From JAHRAH01 sp051009015 (lineage in GTDB: Bacteria > Pseudomonadota > Gammaproteobacteria > Tethybacterales > Persebacteraceae): a stretch of DNA of 19,748 bases. The stretch lies in the NCBI GenBank assembly GCA_051009015.1, contig JBPCWZ010000018.1, forward strand, positions 1 through 19,748. The letters run 5' to 3'. The notes below the pieces were generated by a model that was not told where the DNA came from, searched no databases, and saw only the letters and a program-made list of their open reading frames with translations. Position 1 is the stretch's first letter. Each line of letters starts with the position of its first letter. Both the position numbers and the translations under genes were made by a program. Positions 12,206-19,612 of this stretch are shown here, piece after piece.

Positions 12206-14698
12206 CTATTCGCCCTCGTATTTCCCGGTGTCAAGGTTAAAGTTTTGCCATTCCGTCCCCTCGCACCTGCTTACTTTGTCAGTGGGAACCAGCACTCTGA
12301 CATCGGCATCTTGCGCCATGTGCGCCCGATAAAACGGCTTTTTCCCGTCAATAATAACACCGCCCACAACAATCGTTTCGCCGTTATCCATACAACAAGG
12401 CGAGCCGGGCTTGACAAGGGGAATTATGCCGTCGCCGGATTTTTCACCGCCCAATTCCGGGGCGTTGCTTCGGTGTTTTGCCGAAAGGGTTGCCTCAAAA
12501 AACTGCCGCATGACATCGTCAGCGGCGGCTTCGTCCCCTTGCTCTGCTTGACCGCAATCTGCAACCGTCGCCAAAATATAATCCGCCAAGCGGATGCCGG
12601 TGTTTTTGTCCATTTCCTCGCTTTTGCCCGGAGGAACAATACAATTCGGGCAACCGGTGGCACACGAACAATTCCGCGCTATATCCGCGCCCTTTTTTAT
12701 AACTTCCTGCCAACTCTCAAAAATCTGGCGCGCAACGCCAATGCCGCCGGGGTAATTTTCATACACATATAGCATGCCCTTTTCCGAATGCGTGCTTGTG
12801 TCGTGCCTGTCGGCGGGAACAACAAACATCGCCCCGATGCGGAACAAGTGTTTCAATGTCCGCACGCCAATTTCACTCGAATGCCGCACTCCGTGCAAAT
12901 GAGCCGCGAATGCGTATCTGTTGTTGTGCCACATCGTCTCGGGAGCATTAACATTCTCCAGTACTTTTCCGCTTTTTTCATGCACTGCCTTATAACCCCT
13001 GAACTCTTCAACTATGTCCAATTTGCAAAAATGCAAATCAAATTGGAATTCTTCGTCGTCGTTGCGGTAGGAGTTGGACTTAAGCGAGACGGGCTTGACA
13101 ATTTTGGGAAAATTAAATGACGGCTCGGTCCGAATGTCATCCGCCCCGCTTTGCAAAATAATGCGTTGGTTGCCTTTGCCTTTTATGTGCTCCCGCACGC
13201 GGTATTTTTGCCCGTCGTGGACAATAACGGCGCCGATATATCCCTCGCGAAACGCCCGCGCCTCCGAAATATTTCCGATGGTTTTTTCATCGGCGACAAG
13301 TTCGGCGCTGCCCTTGCTTCCGCGTATGTTGATAAGGTATTTCGGGCGAAAATAGCCGCCCTCTTTCTCGTACCCCCAAAACGGGGAGTGTTGCTCGGAT
13401 ATTTCTTCGTTATCGGGGTCAATCACAATATCGCTCAGCGGCATTCCCAGAAAGGTCCGGAAGTTTGCCGCAAAAAACCGGTCCAGGGGATTATTCATCG
13501 GGTAATACACAACAAAAGCATCCTTTTTCCAGTCGCGCCCCGCCCTGCCAATTCTTTGCCGCGCGGCGGCAATATTGTCGGGAAACCCCGCCAAAATAAC
13601 GCCGTCCAGCCGACCCACATCTATTCCCAATTCCAGGGCATTAGTGCAAAAAACCACTGATATGTCGCCATTTTGCATATCTTCTTGCAGGGCGCGTTTT
13701 TTGCCCGCTTTTATTCCGGCGTGAAAAACCGCGATTTTGCCGAAATCCAGCCCCGCTTTTTTTGCCTCCTTTTTGGCTTGTTCAAACGCTTTTTCGGCGA
13801 AAAACACATAAGGGCAATAGACCAACACCGAATGCCCCAAAGACAGGCAGGCAACCGCCGCATTAACGATGCGCGAGCAAAAAGCGCCCAGAAATTCTTT
13901 CCCGTCCGGGATTGTATGCCTTACGGTTATGTAAGAGCGCGGCGAGCATCCGGCGGTTTTCGCGGATATCACCTTAAAATTTTTCCGCCCGGTAAGAGCA
14001 TAAGCATGCTCTCCCGGATTTTGGCAGGTTGCCGTTGACATAAATATGTTGGGATTTGCCCCCATTCTCTCCAAAACAGCCAAAAGGCGCCGGACAATTT
14101 GGGACATGTGCCCGCCAAAATAACCGCGATATTCGTGCGACTCATCAAAAACAATAAACCTCAATTTTTCCAAAAAAGGGTGCCATGTTTTGTGCGCCTG
14201 AAGAAAAGACAAATGCAGATACTCCGGATTCGTCAGCAGGATATCCCGGGGGCTTATCTTTATTGATTTTTTAATCTCATTCGGCGTATCCCCGTCAAAA
14301 GGCGAGTATGTTATTCCCAACTCTTCGGCCATGGTTTTGATTTGCCGTGTTTGGTCAAAAGCAAGTGCTTTCATCGGATACACCATCAAAGCAGTGCCGC
14401 CGGACATAACCGCCTCCATCATCGGCGCGGTAAACGCCAAAGTTTTGCCGCTCGCCGTCGGCGAATCCAAAACAACATCGTTATCCAAGGAAGCCGCGAT
14501 GGCATCAACCTGATGCTGATACAAATTGTTAATGCCTGTTGCCGCGAGCGCGCCGCACATCTTCGGCGACAAAAAAGAATCAACGCCGCCGCCATAATGT
14601 ACGGGCTTTGCCCCTTCCAATTTGTCGCAACTCACGACATCATCGCTATGCAGAGCGCCCTGCGATTCCAACTCTGCCAGCAGTTTTTTGATATCCAT
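12206..14698 (-). CDS. DEAH-type helicase with four-cysteine C-terminal domain (MrfA/YprA-like)
   Basis: An 830-residue superfamily 2 helicase. Visible motifs are the Q-like LYQHQVDAI (59-67), Walker A SPTASGKT (79-86), Walker B DESH (185-188), motif III STAT (221-224) and motif VI QRIGRAGR (381-388). The C-terminal part contains LEHL-type TLKHLFRIG, the ENYPGGIGVA segment and CSCATGCPNC (Cys 677, 679, 683, 686). This arrangement is that of DUF1998-containing helicases such as Bacillus MrfA, a DNA-repair 3'-5' helicase with a metal-binding cysteine cluster. No MrfB-like exonuclease or defence gene is adjacent. AGGGGT lies about 9 nt before the ATG. The gene sits between ilvN and rpmI and appears less GC-biased than its neighbours, so it may be an acquired accessory gene. 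Confidence 0.88.
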   Translation of the reverse strand: MDIKKLLAELESQGALHSDDVVSCDKLEGAKPVHYGGGVDSFLSPKMCGALAATGINNLYQHQVDAIAASLDNDVVLDSPTASGKTLAFTAPMMEAVMSGGTALMVYPMKALAFDQTRQIKTMAEELGITYSPFDGDTPNEIKKSIKISPRDILLTNPEYLHLSFLQAHKTWHPFLEKLRFIVFDESHEYRGYFGGHMSQIVRRLLAVLERMGANPNIFMSTATCQNPGEHAYALTGRKNFKVISAKTAGCSPRSYITVRHTIPDGKEFLGAFCSRIVNAAVACLSLGHSVLVYCPYVFFAEKAFEQAKKEAKKAGLDFGKIAVFHAGIKAGKKRALQEDMQNGDISVVFCTNALELGIDVGRLDGVILAGFPDNIAAARQRIGRAGRDWKKDAFVVYYPMNNPLDRFFAANFRTFLGMPLSDIVIDPDNEEISEQHSPFWGYEKEGGYFRPKYLINIRGSKGSAELVADEKTIGNISEARAFREGYIGAVIVHDGQKYRVREHIKGKGNQRIILQSGADDIRTEPSFNFPKIVKPVSLKSNSYRNDDEEFQFDLHFCKLDIVEEFRGYKAVHEKSGKVLENVNAPETMWHNNRYAFAAHLHGVRHSSEIGVRTLKHLFRIGAMFVVPADRHDTSTHSEKGMLYVYENYPGGIGVARQIFESWQEVIKKGADIARNCSCATGCPNCIVPPGKSEEMDKNTGIRLADYILATVADCGQAEQGDEAAADDVMRQFFEATLSAKHRSNAPELGGEKSGDGIIPLVKPGSPCCMDNGETIVVGGVIIDGKKPFYRAHMAQDADVRVLVPTDKVSRCEGTEWQNFNLDTGKYEGE

Positions 14699-14729
14699 AG
14701 CGGTTTACCCCTGTGCGCTCGTTTCTGCC

Positions 14730-14749
14730 GCCGCTAAACAAAAAGCGGC
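14730..14749 (-). terminator. Hairpin between ilvN and the helicase gene
   Basis: GCCGCT and AGCGGC form a 6-bp stem around an 8-nt A/T loop in the 80-bp gap after ilvN. No U-tract follows on the minus strand, so it is at best a weak attenuator and the helicase may be co-transcribed with ilvBN. Confidence 0.3.
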
Positions 14750-14778
14750 AAGTTGCGAGCCGCCGTTGCTTCGCCGGT

Positions 14779-15261
14779 TTATTTCGCGTCCGCGCGGGCT
14801 ATGCCGCAGGCGCCGGTTCGGGCGGTTTCTATTATGTTGTTTGCGCCTACTGCGCGCAGGTAGGCGTCCAGTTTTTTGCGGTCGCCGGTTATTTGTACGA
14901 TATACGCTTGCGGCGTCACATTGACTATCGCGCCGCGGAAGATGCGCGCCAGACGCTCCATCTCGGCCCGCTCCGCGCCCGCCGCGCGGACTTTGACAAG
15001 CATCAACTCGCGCTCCAGGTGCTTTTCGTCGGTAATGTCCGACACCTTGAAAACTTCTATCAGTTTGTTGACTTGTTTGGTGATTTGTTCCACCACCGCA
15101 TCATCGCCCGCCGTGATGACCGTCATCCGCGATAATGTCGCATCTTCGGTCGGCGCGACGGTCAGCGATTCTATGTTGTACCCCCGCGCCGAAAACAAGT
15201 TCGCCACGCGCGAAAGCGCGCCCGGCTCGTTTTCCACCAGCATTGACAATATCCGCCGCAT
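14779..15261 (-). CDS. ilvN: Acetolactate synthase small (regulatory) subunit
   Basis: A 160-residue IlvN/IlvH-type subunit that activates the large subunit and mediates valine feedback. The N-terminal ACT domain (residues about 1-75) reads MRRILSMLVENEPGALSRVA, NLFSARGYNIESLTVAPTED and TLSRMTVIT. QVNKLIEVFKV and the C-terminal ACT-like half with TGDRKKLDAYL follow. The ATG at 15259-15261 is preferred: it gives the standard MRRIL start, and a G-run (15271-15276) lies about 9 nt upstream. A TTG two codons earlier (15267) is possible. It begins 21 bp after the ilvB stop, so the two form an operon. No ilvC follows in this window. Confidence 0.94.
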   Translation of the reverse strand: MRRILSMLVENEPGALSRVANLFSARGYNIESLTVAPTEDATLSRMTVITAGDDAVVEQITKQVNKLIEVFKVSDITDEKHLERELMLVKVRAAGAERAEMERLARIFRGAIVNVTPQAYIVQITGDRKKLDAYLRAVGANNIIETARTGACGIARADAK

Positions 15262-15282
15262 TACCAAAAACCCCCCGCCCCT

Positions 15283-16989
15283 TTACAAATCTTCCGCCAG
15301 CACCATCTCGGACAACCCCTTGCCCGCCGCCACCATCGGATACACATTTTCGCTCTGGTCGGTAACGAAATCCATAAACACCAACTCTTTCTTGTCGGCA
15401 AACGCCTCGCCCAGCGCGCCTTCAACATCCGCCGGGTCGGTAATGCGCATTCCCCGATGCCCGTAACTCTCGGCGAGTTTGACAAAATCCGGCAGGGCGT
15501 CCATATAGGATTCGGAATGGCGGTTGCCATGAAAAAACTGCTGCCACTGCCGCACCATTCCCATATAGCGGTTGTTCAGGTTGATAATCTTCACCGGCAG
15601 GCGGTATTGCTTGCAAGTGGACAACTCCTGCAGGCACATCAAAATGCTCGCCTCGCCGGTAATGCAAGCGACCTGCGCCGAAGGATGCGCCAACTGCGCC
15701 CCGACCGCCGCCGGCAAGCCAAAGCCCATCGTCCCCAAACCTCCGGAGTTTATCCACCGGCGCGGTTTGCCGAAGGCATAATATTGCGCCGCCCACATCT
15801 GATGCTGCCCGACATCGGAAGTAATGATGGCATCGCCGCCGGTTATTTTGTGCAGTGCTTCAACAACCTGCTGCGGTTTGATAACTCCGGCGCGGGTTTT
15901 GTAGCGCAGGCATTTTTTGTTTTGCCATTCGCCGATTTGCCGCCACCACGCTTTCATCGCTTTGGCATCCGGTTTGTATTGCCCCAGCGTTTGGTTCATC
16001 TTGCGCAAAACCGCCCGCACATCGCCGACAATCGGCACATCAACGCGCACGCGCTTGGAAATGGACGAAGGGTCAATATCCAGATGAATTATCCGCCGCT
16101 CTTCCCGTGCGAAGTGCGCCGGATTGCCGATAACCCGGTCGTCAAAGCGCGCGCCGATGGCGACAAGCACATCGCAATGCTGCATCGCCATATTCGTCTC
16201 ATAAGTCCCATGCATGCCGGGCATTCCGGTAAAAAGCGCATCATCGCCGGGAAAAGCCCCCAGCCCCATCAAAGTATTGGTAACCGGCGCGCCAAGCGTG
16301 CGGGCGAACTTGCCAAACTCCGCCGATGCCTCACCGGAGATAACACCGCCGCCGGAATACACCATCAACCGCCGCGCTTTCTTCATCATCGTCAGGGCTT
16401 TGCTGATTTGCCCGCCATGCCCTTCGGCACTCGGGTTATAAGAGCGCATTTTCGGCGGCTGCTTCGGATAGGCAAAGACGCAACTTTCCGCCGTAATATC
16501 CTTGGGAATATCCACAAGCACAGGCCCCGGCCGCCCGCTGCGGGCGATATGAAAAGCCCGGTGAATCATCGGCGCGATATCTTCCACCCGCTTGACTAGC
16601 ACATTGTATTTTGTGCAAGAGCGGGTAACGCCGACGGCATCAACTTCCTGAAAAGCATCTTCGCCGATGGCATGGCGCGGCACTTGTCCGGAAATAACGA
16701 CCATCGGCACAGAATCCAGATGGGCGGTCGCGATACCGGTAATGGCATTGGTAACGCCGGGACCGGAAGTAACCAGACAAACGCCGACTTTGCCGCTCGC
16801 CCGGGCATAGCCATCCGCCGCATGCGCCGCGCCTTGTTCGTGGCGCACAAGTATATGGCGGACTTTCTTTTGCTTGAAGAGTTCGTCATAGATATGCAGC
16901 ACCGCCCCGCCCGGATAGCCGAACAGATGCGTCACCCCCTCCTCCCGCAGGGAGTTGATGACAATTTCCGCGCCGGTGATTGTTTTCAT
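15283..16989 (-). CDS. ilvB: Acetolactate synthase large (catalytic) subunit
   Basis: A 568-residue thiamine-diphosphate enzyme making acetolactate and acetohydroxybutyrate in valine, leucine and isoleucine synthesis. It carries GYPGGAVLHIYDEL, the catalytic glutamate in RHEQGAAHAADGYARASG (about residues 49-66), GPGVTNAITGIATAHLDSVP with MVVISGQV, the FAD/central domain, and the C-terminal TPP domain with INSGGLGTMGFGLPAA, NLNNRYMGMVRQWQ and NVYPMVAAGKG. The cofactor motif usually written GDG or GEG reads GEA here (residues 445-447). The ATG at 16987-16989 gives MKTITGAEIV, the standard start, but no Shine-Dalgarno sequence precedes it. It is divergent from purE and followed by ilvN. Confidence 0.96.
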   Translation of the reverse strand: MKTITGAEIVINSLREEGVTHLFGYPGGAVLHIYDELFKQKKVRHILVRHEQGAAHAADGYARASGKVGVCLVTSGPGVTNAITGIATAHLDSVPMVVISGQVPRHAIGEDAFQEVDAVGVTRSCTKYNVLVKRVEDIAPMIHRAFHIARSGRPGPVLVDIPKDITAESCVFAYPKQPPKMRSYNPSAEGHGGQISKALTMMKKARRLMVYSGGGVISGEASAEFGKFARTLGAPVTNTLMGLGAFPGDDALFTGMPGMHGTYETNMAMQHCDVLVAIGARFDDRVIGNPAHFAREERRIIHLDIDPSSISKRVRVDVPIVGDVRAVLRKMNQTLGQYKPDAKAMKAWWRQIGEWQNKKCLRYKTRAGVIKPQQVVEALHKITGGDAIITSDVGQHQMWAAQYYAFGKPRRWINSGGLGTMGFGLPAAVGAQLAHPSAQVACITGEASILMCLQELSTCKQYRLPVKIINLNNRYMGMVRQWQQFFHGNRHSESYMDALPDFVKLAESYGHRGMRITDPADVEGALGEAFADKKELVFMDFVTDQSENVYPMVAAGKGLSEMVLAEDL

Positions 16990-17077
16990 TGTCGTATTTG
17001 TTTGTGCGATGGCAAATTATATCCCCATTGGCGGCGATTGTGTTAACATTGGCGGTTTTTTGCCGGAGGAAAAACGG
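16990..17077. promoter_or_regulatory. Divergent ilvB / purE promoter region
   Basis: The 88-bp gap holds a minus-strand TATAAT (17016-17021) for ilvB, with TTAACA 19 bp upstream of it as a possible -35. For purE a TG-T-TAACAT extended -10 (17041-17049) is plausible. The perfect palindrome TGTTAACA (17041-17048) is therefore shared by both candidates. The purE ribosome-binding site GGAGGA is at 17065-17070; ilvB has none. Confidence 0.5.
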
Positions 17078-17569
17078 ATGAACGACACAAACCCGCAAGT
17101 TGCCATTTTGATGGGCAGCAAGAACGATTGGCCCGTAATGCGCCGCAGCGCCGAAGTATTGCGCGATTTTGGCGTGCCGTGGCAGGCGCGGGCATTGTCG
17201 GCGCATCGCGCCCCGGAGTTGCTCGGCGAATACATCAAAGGTTTCGGCGGGCGGCTTATCATTGCCGGCGCGGGCGGCGCGGCGCATTTGCCGGGCGTTA
17301 TCGCATCGCAGACGACGCTGCCCGTTTTGGGCGTGCCGATAGCGGCGACACCGCTAAACGGCGCGGATGCTTTGCATGCGATAGTGCAAATGCCGCGCGG
17401 CATTCCGGTCGCCACTTTTGCCATCGGCGAGGCGGGGGCGGCGAATGCGGCTTTGTTTGCCGTTGCCATCTGGGCGATGGGCTACAAAGACATCAACCAA
17501 AAACTCAGCGACTACCGCAAGAAGATGGCGGATGACATCAAACAAATGCCGCCTTTGGAGTTGGATTGA
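17078..17569 (+). CDS. purE: N5-carboxyaminoimidazole ribonucleotide mutase
   Basis: A 163-residue class I PurE converting N5-CAIR to CAIR in purine synthesis. Conserved elements are MGSKNDWPVMRRSAEVL (residues 12-28), the SAHRAPE catalytic-histidine loop (41-47), IIAGAGGAAHLPGVIA, LPVLGVPI, and AIGEAGAANAALFA. The ATG at 17078 is chosen because GGAGGA stands 7 nt upstream and the product then starts like other PurE proteins; the frame extends 41 codons upstream into the promoter region. The stop overlaps the purC start by one base (TGATG). The enzyme normally needs PurK, which is not in this window. Confidence 0.95.
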   Translation: MNDTNPQVAILMGSKNDWPVMRRSAEVLRDFGVPWQARALSAHRAPELLGEYIKGFGGRLIIAGAGGAAHLPGVIASQTTLPVLGVPIAATPLNGADALHAIVQMPRGIPVATFAIGEAGAANAALFAVAIWAMGYKDINQKLSDYRKKMADDIKQMPPLELD

Positions 17570-18441
17570 TGGCGATGCTGCAAAGCGACATATCTTCGCT
17601 GCCGCTCATCGGGCGCGGCAAAGTGCGCGATTTGTATGCAATAGGCGAAGACCGCCTGCTGATGGTGCAAACCGACCGCCTGTCGGCTTTTGACATAGTG
17701 CTGGACGATGCCATCCCCGGCAAAGGCGAAGTGCTGACGCAGATGACGCGTTTTTGGCTGAATACCCTGCCGATGAAAAACCACCTGTGCGAAGACGACC
17801 CGCAAAGCGTCGTCGCCGAAACCGAAAAGCAACAAGTCGCGGGAAGGGCTGTCATCGCGCAAAAACTGAACCCTTTGCCGGTAGAAGCGGTATGCCGCGG
17901 TTATCTGGTCGGCAGCGGCTGGAAGGATTACCAAAAAAGCGGCGCGGTTTGCGGCTTGCAACTGCCATCCGGCTTGCGCCTTGCCGACAAGTTGCCGCAA
18001 ACGATATTCACCCCGGCGACCAAAGCAGAGCAGGGCGAGCATGACGAAAACATATCTTTCGGGCAAATGGCAAACATCATCGGCGACCAACTTGCCGCCA
18101 AAGTCCGCGATGCCGCGCTGATGTTGTATGAAACGGCGGCGAAGAAAGCATTGGAATGCGGGGTGATAATCGCCGATACCAAGTTTGAGTTTGCCGCCGA
18201 TGACGATGGCGAACTGATATTGATAGACGAAGCCCTGACGCCGGATTCTTCGCGCTTTTGGCAAGCGGCAAAATGGCAGCCGGGGCAAAACCCCGAAAGT
18301 TACGACAAACAATTCGCCCGCGACTGGCTGGAAGAACAAGAATGGGACAAAACCCATCCCGCCCCCCGCCTGCCGCCGGAGATAATAAAAGCAACCGCCG
18401 CCAGATACCGCGAAATCCAAAAAAGATTAACCGGACAATAA
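17569..18441 (+). CDS. purC: Phosphoribosylaminoimidazole-succinocarboxamide synthase
   Basis: A 290-residue SAICAR synthetase, the purine-pathway step after PurE: it joins aspartate to CAIR using ATP. Seen are GRGKVRDLYAIGEDRLLMVQ, TDRLSAFDIVLDDAIPGKGE, VEAVCRGYLVGSGWKDY, DTKFEFAADDDGELILIDEA and LTPDSSRFW. The length is that of the longer proteobacterial form, not the roughly 237-residue E. coli enzyme. The ATG at 17569 shares a base with the purE stop; a further ATG at 17575 is possible. It converges on the gene at 18510-19193 with a terminator between. Confidence 0.96.
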   Translation: MAMLQSDISSLPLIGRGKVRDLYAIGEDRLLMVQTDRLSAFDIVLDDAIPGKGEVLTQMTRFWLNTLPMKNHLCEDDPQSVVAETEKQQVAGRAVIAQKLNPLPVEAVCRGYLVGSGWKDYQKSGAVCGLQLPSGLRLADKLPQTIFTPATKAEQGEHDENISFGQMANIIGDQLAAKVRDAALMLYETAAKKALECGVIIADTKFEFAADDDGELILIDEALTPDSSRFWQAAKWQPGQNPESYDKQFARDWLEEQEWDKTHPAPRLPPEIIKATAARYREIQKRLTGQ

Positions 18442-18459
18442 ACAACACCCGTCATTCGC

Positions 18460-18486
18460 AAAAAAAGGGCGACATTTCTGCCGCCC
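18460..18486 (-). terminator. Intrinsic terminator for the 18510-19193 gene
   Basis: On the minus strand GGGCGGCA-GAAA-TGTCGCCC forms an 8-bp stem (one G-U pair) with a GAAA tetraloop, followed by seven T (plus-strand A 18460-18466). It begins 24 bp past the stop at 18510. On the plus strand the same stem is followed by a broken T-rich run (ccctttcttt), so it may also stop purC transcription. Confidence 0.85.
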
Positions 18487-18509
18487 CCTTTCTTTGCCCG
18501 TTTTTGCCG

Positions 18510-19193
18510 TCAGCCGTTGATGGTGTTTTTGACCGAATGCGAAAAAGGACCGCGCCCTGCGGTATTTTCGTAGGCGATACGAATATACGCTTGGCTGTTG
18601 ATTTCCGCCGTGGTGAATGTGAGCGTGAATCGCGCCGAGCCGACGGTATCAATGGAATGATAATCGCCTTCGGCGGGCGGCTCTGCCCCCATCGGCACAA
18701 TGGCGAGCATTCTTGCAACCCGATATCCCTCCGGCAATGCTCTCCGATTAACGCCTTCGGCAGTTTGCAGTGTCGCCTCAAAGGTCAAGTTCAGCGGCGC
18801 GGCGGCTATAAAAACCGGCACCGGCTCTTCTCTCGGCACTTGTGATGGAGTCCGTGTCGTTTTGTCTTTGTGGATGGTCAATTGGGCGTAATCCTCGGCG
18901 CTCAATTCCGCCGCGCCGTTTTTGACGCGCTGGCGCAGGGGCAACACAACCGTGAACATGTTGTTGTCGGCGATTTTCATCGCTTCCACGGTGATGGCGT
19001 TGTGGGTATCGGGGGCGCGATATGCGGCATAAGCGGCATTCCATTGCGTCTGCAAAGTCAAAAGCCCGGTGACATCATCGGGCGTAATGCCGAGGCGGGA
19101 AGCGGCGGGTGTGGGCGCGCCGTCTTGTTCAATGTAGGTCATCATTGCGCTGATTTCCGCGTCGTGGTCAGCATAGCGTTGGGACAATCTCAT
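18510..19193 (-). CDS. Two-domain protein of unknown function (helical N-terminus, Ig/FN3-like C-terminus)
   Basis: A 227-residue protein with no signal peptide. The ATG at 19191-19193 has AAGGAG 8 nt upstream (plus-strand 19202-19207). Residues about 1-115 look helical and include GITPDDVTGLLTLQTQWNAA, YAAYR, NAITVEAMKIADNNMF and LTIHKDKTTRTPSQVP. A proline-rich link (PREEPVPV) leads to a beta-rich domain (about 125-227) ending with AYIRIAYENTAGRGPFSHSV. From memory this resembles a widespread unnamed family with a four-helix N-domain, a T-P-x-P-V-P link and a C-domain ending W-x-N-x-x-G-x-x-G-P-W-S; I cannot name its role. It is monocistronic, with its own strong terminator, and lies beside the 42-bp repeat region. 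Confidence 0.75.
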   Translation of the reverse strand: MRLSQRYADHDAEISAMMTYIEQDGAPTPAASRLGITPDDVTGLLTLQTQWNAAYAAYRAPDTHNAITVEAMKIADNNMFTVVLPLRQRVKNGAAELSAEDYAQLTIHKDKTTRTPSQVPREEPVPVFIAAAPLNLTFEATLQTAEGVNRRALPEGYRVARMLAIVPMGAEPPAEGDYHSIDTVGSARFTLTFTTAEINSQAYIRIAYENTAGRGPFSHSVKNTING

Positions 19194-19331
19194 GGTTTTT
19201 TCTCCTTTTGGTGTTTGGTTTTTTGTTTTGCGCGGGTTGTTTCGGCTTTTATTTGTCTTTGCAAAACTTCCCGCCGCCTTAGTTTAACATTAATTAAGGC
19301 GCAGAAATGTCGTGCAAAGGCAAATTTTTCA

Positions 19332-19457
19332 TTTGCAAAGGCGCAAAAATCAAAAATTAGTGCTTGCAAAACCTTTGCAAAGGCAAAAAAATCAAAAATT
19401 AGTGTTTGCAAGACCTTTGCAAAGGCGTGAAAATGAAAAATTAGTGCTTGCAAAAGA
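19332..19457. repeat. Three tandem 42-bp repeats centred on a TTTGCAAA palindrome
   Basis: Units are 19332-19373, 19374-19415 and 19416-19457, each starting tttgcaaaggc, then an A-rich stretch (atcaaaaattagtg or a close variant), then tttgca or cttgca. At the unit junctions the sequence is cctttgcaaagg, a perfect 12-bp palindrome at 19372-19383 and 19414-19425. Weaker relatives occur at about 19256 and 19313. The period of 42 bp is four helical turns, so palindromes face the same side of the DNA. No CRISPR-like spacers are present. Confidence 0.85.
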
Positions 19458-19558
19458 AAAAACAACCTTATCAAAAGCCCGCCGCGCCCTCGCAAAACCG
19501 CGCTGATGCCGTGTTTTCGGGTGATTCGGGCGGATTCGGGCATTTTGGCGGCGGATAG

Positions 19559-19567
19559 TGATACAAT
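19559..19567 (+). promoter_or_regulatory. Extended -10 promoter element for the right-end gene
   Basis: TGATACAAT matches the extended -10 pattern TG-N-TACAAT, 45 bp before the ATG at 19613. No good -35 is seen, which is usual for extended -10 promoters. The 42-bp repeat array ends about 100 bp upstream. Confidence 0.55.
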
Positions 19568-19612
19568 ATCGCCGTGCCGGAATGGCAAAAGACGACAACC
19601 GGAGAAACAGCG

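Larger units (their letters stand above)
19194..19612. other. Intergenic region with repeat array between divergent genes
   Basis: About 420 bp without a credible gene. From left to right it contains the ribosome-binding site of the minus-strand gene, a minus-strand TG-T-TAAACT extended -10 candidate near 19282-19292, scattered TTTGCAAA-like palindromes from 19256, the 42-bp repeats (19332-19457), a direct repeat gattcgggcg/gattcgggca (19523-19543), and the promoter and ribosome-binding site of the plus-strand gene. The array lacks stop codons on one frame of each strand, which produces long but unconvincing open frames. Confidence 0.7.

Noticed and set aside
11843..12772. 309-aa plus-strand open frame
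   Set aside because: Antisense to rpmI and the helicase 3' part; crosses an intergenic region with no start signals.
12206..14698. Helicase as part of a DISARM-like or other phage-defence system
   Set aside because: DUF1998-type helicases occur in such systems, but no methylase, nuclease or other defence partner lies next to it; the neighbours are ilvN and rpmI.
15457..16599. 380-aa plus-strand open frame
   Set aside because: Antisense to ilvB; composition (H, R, Q rich) is typical of shadow frames.
17512..18420. 302-aa minus-strand open frame
   Set aside because: Antisense to purC, whose motifs are complete.
19332..19457. CRISPR array
   Set aside because: Units are directly adjacent and differ only by point changes; there are no unique spacers and no cas genes.
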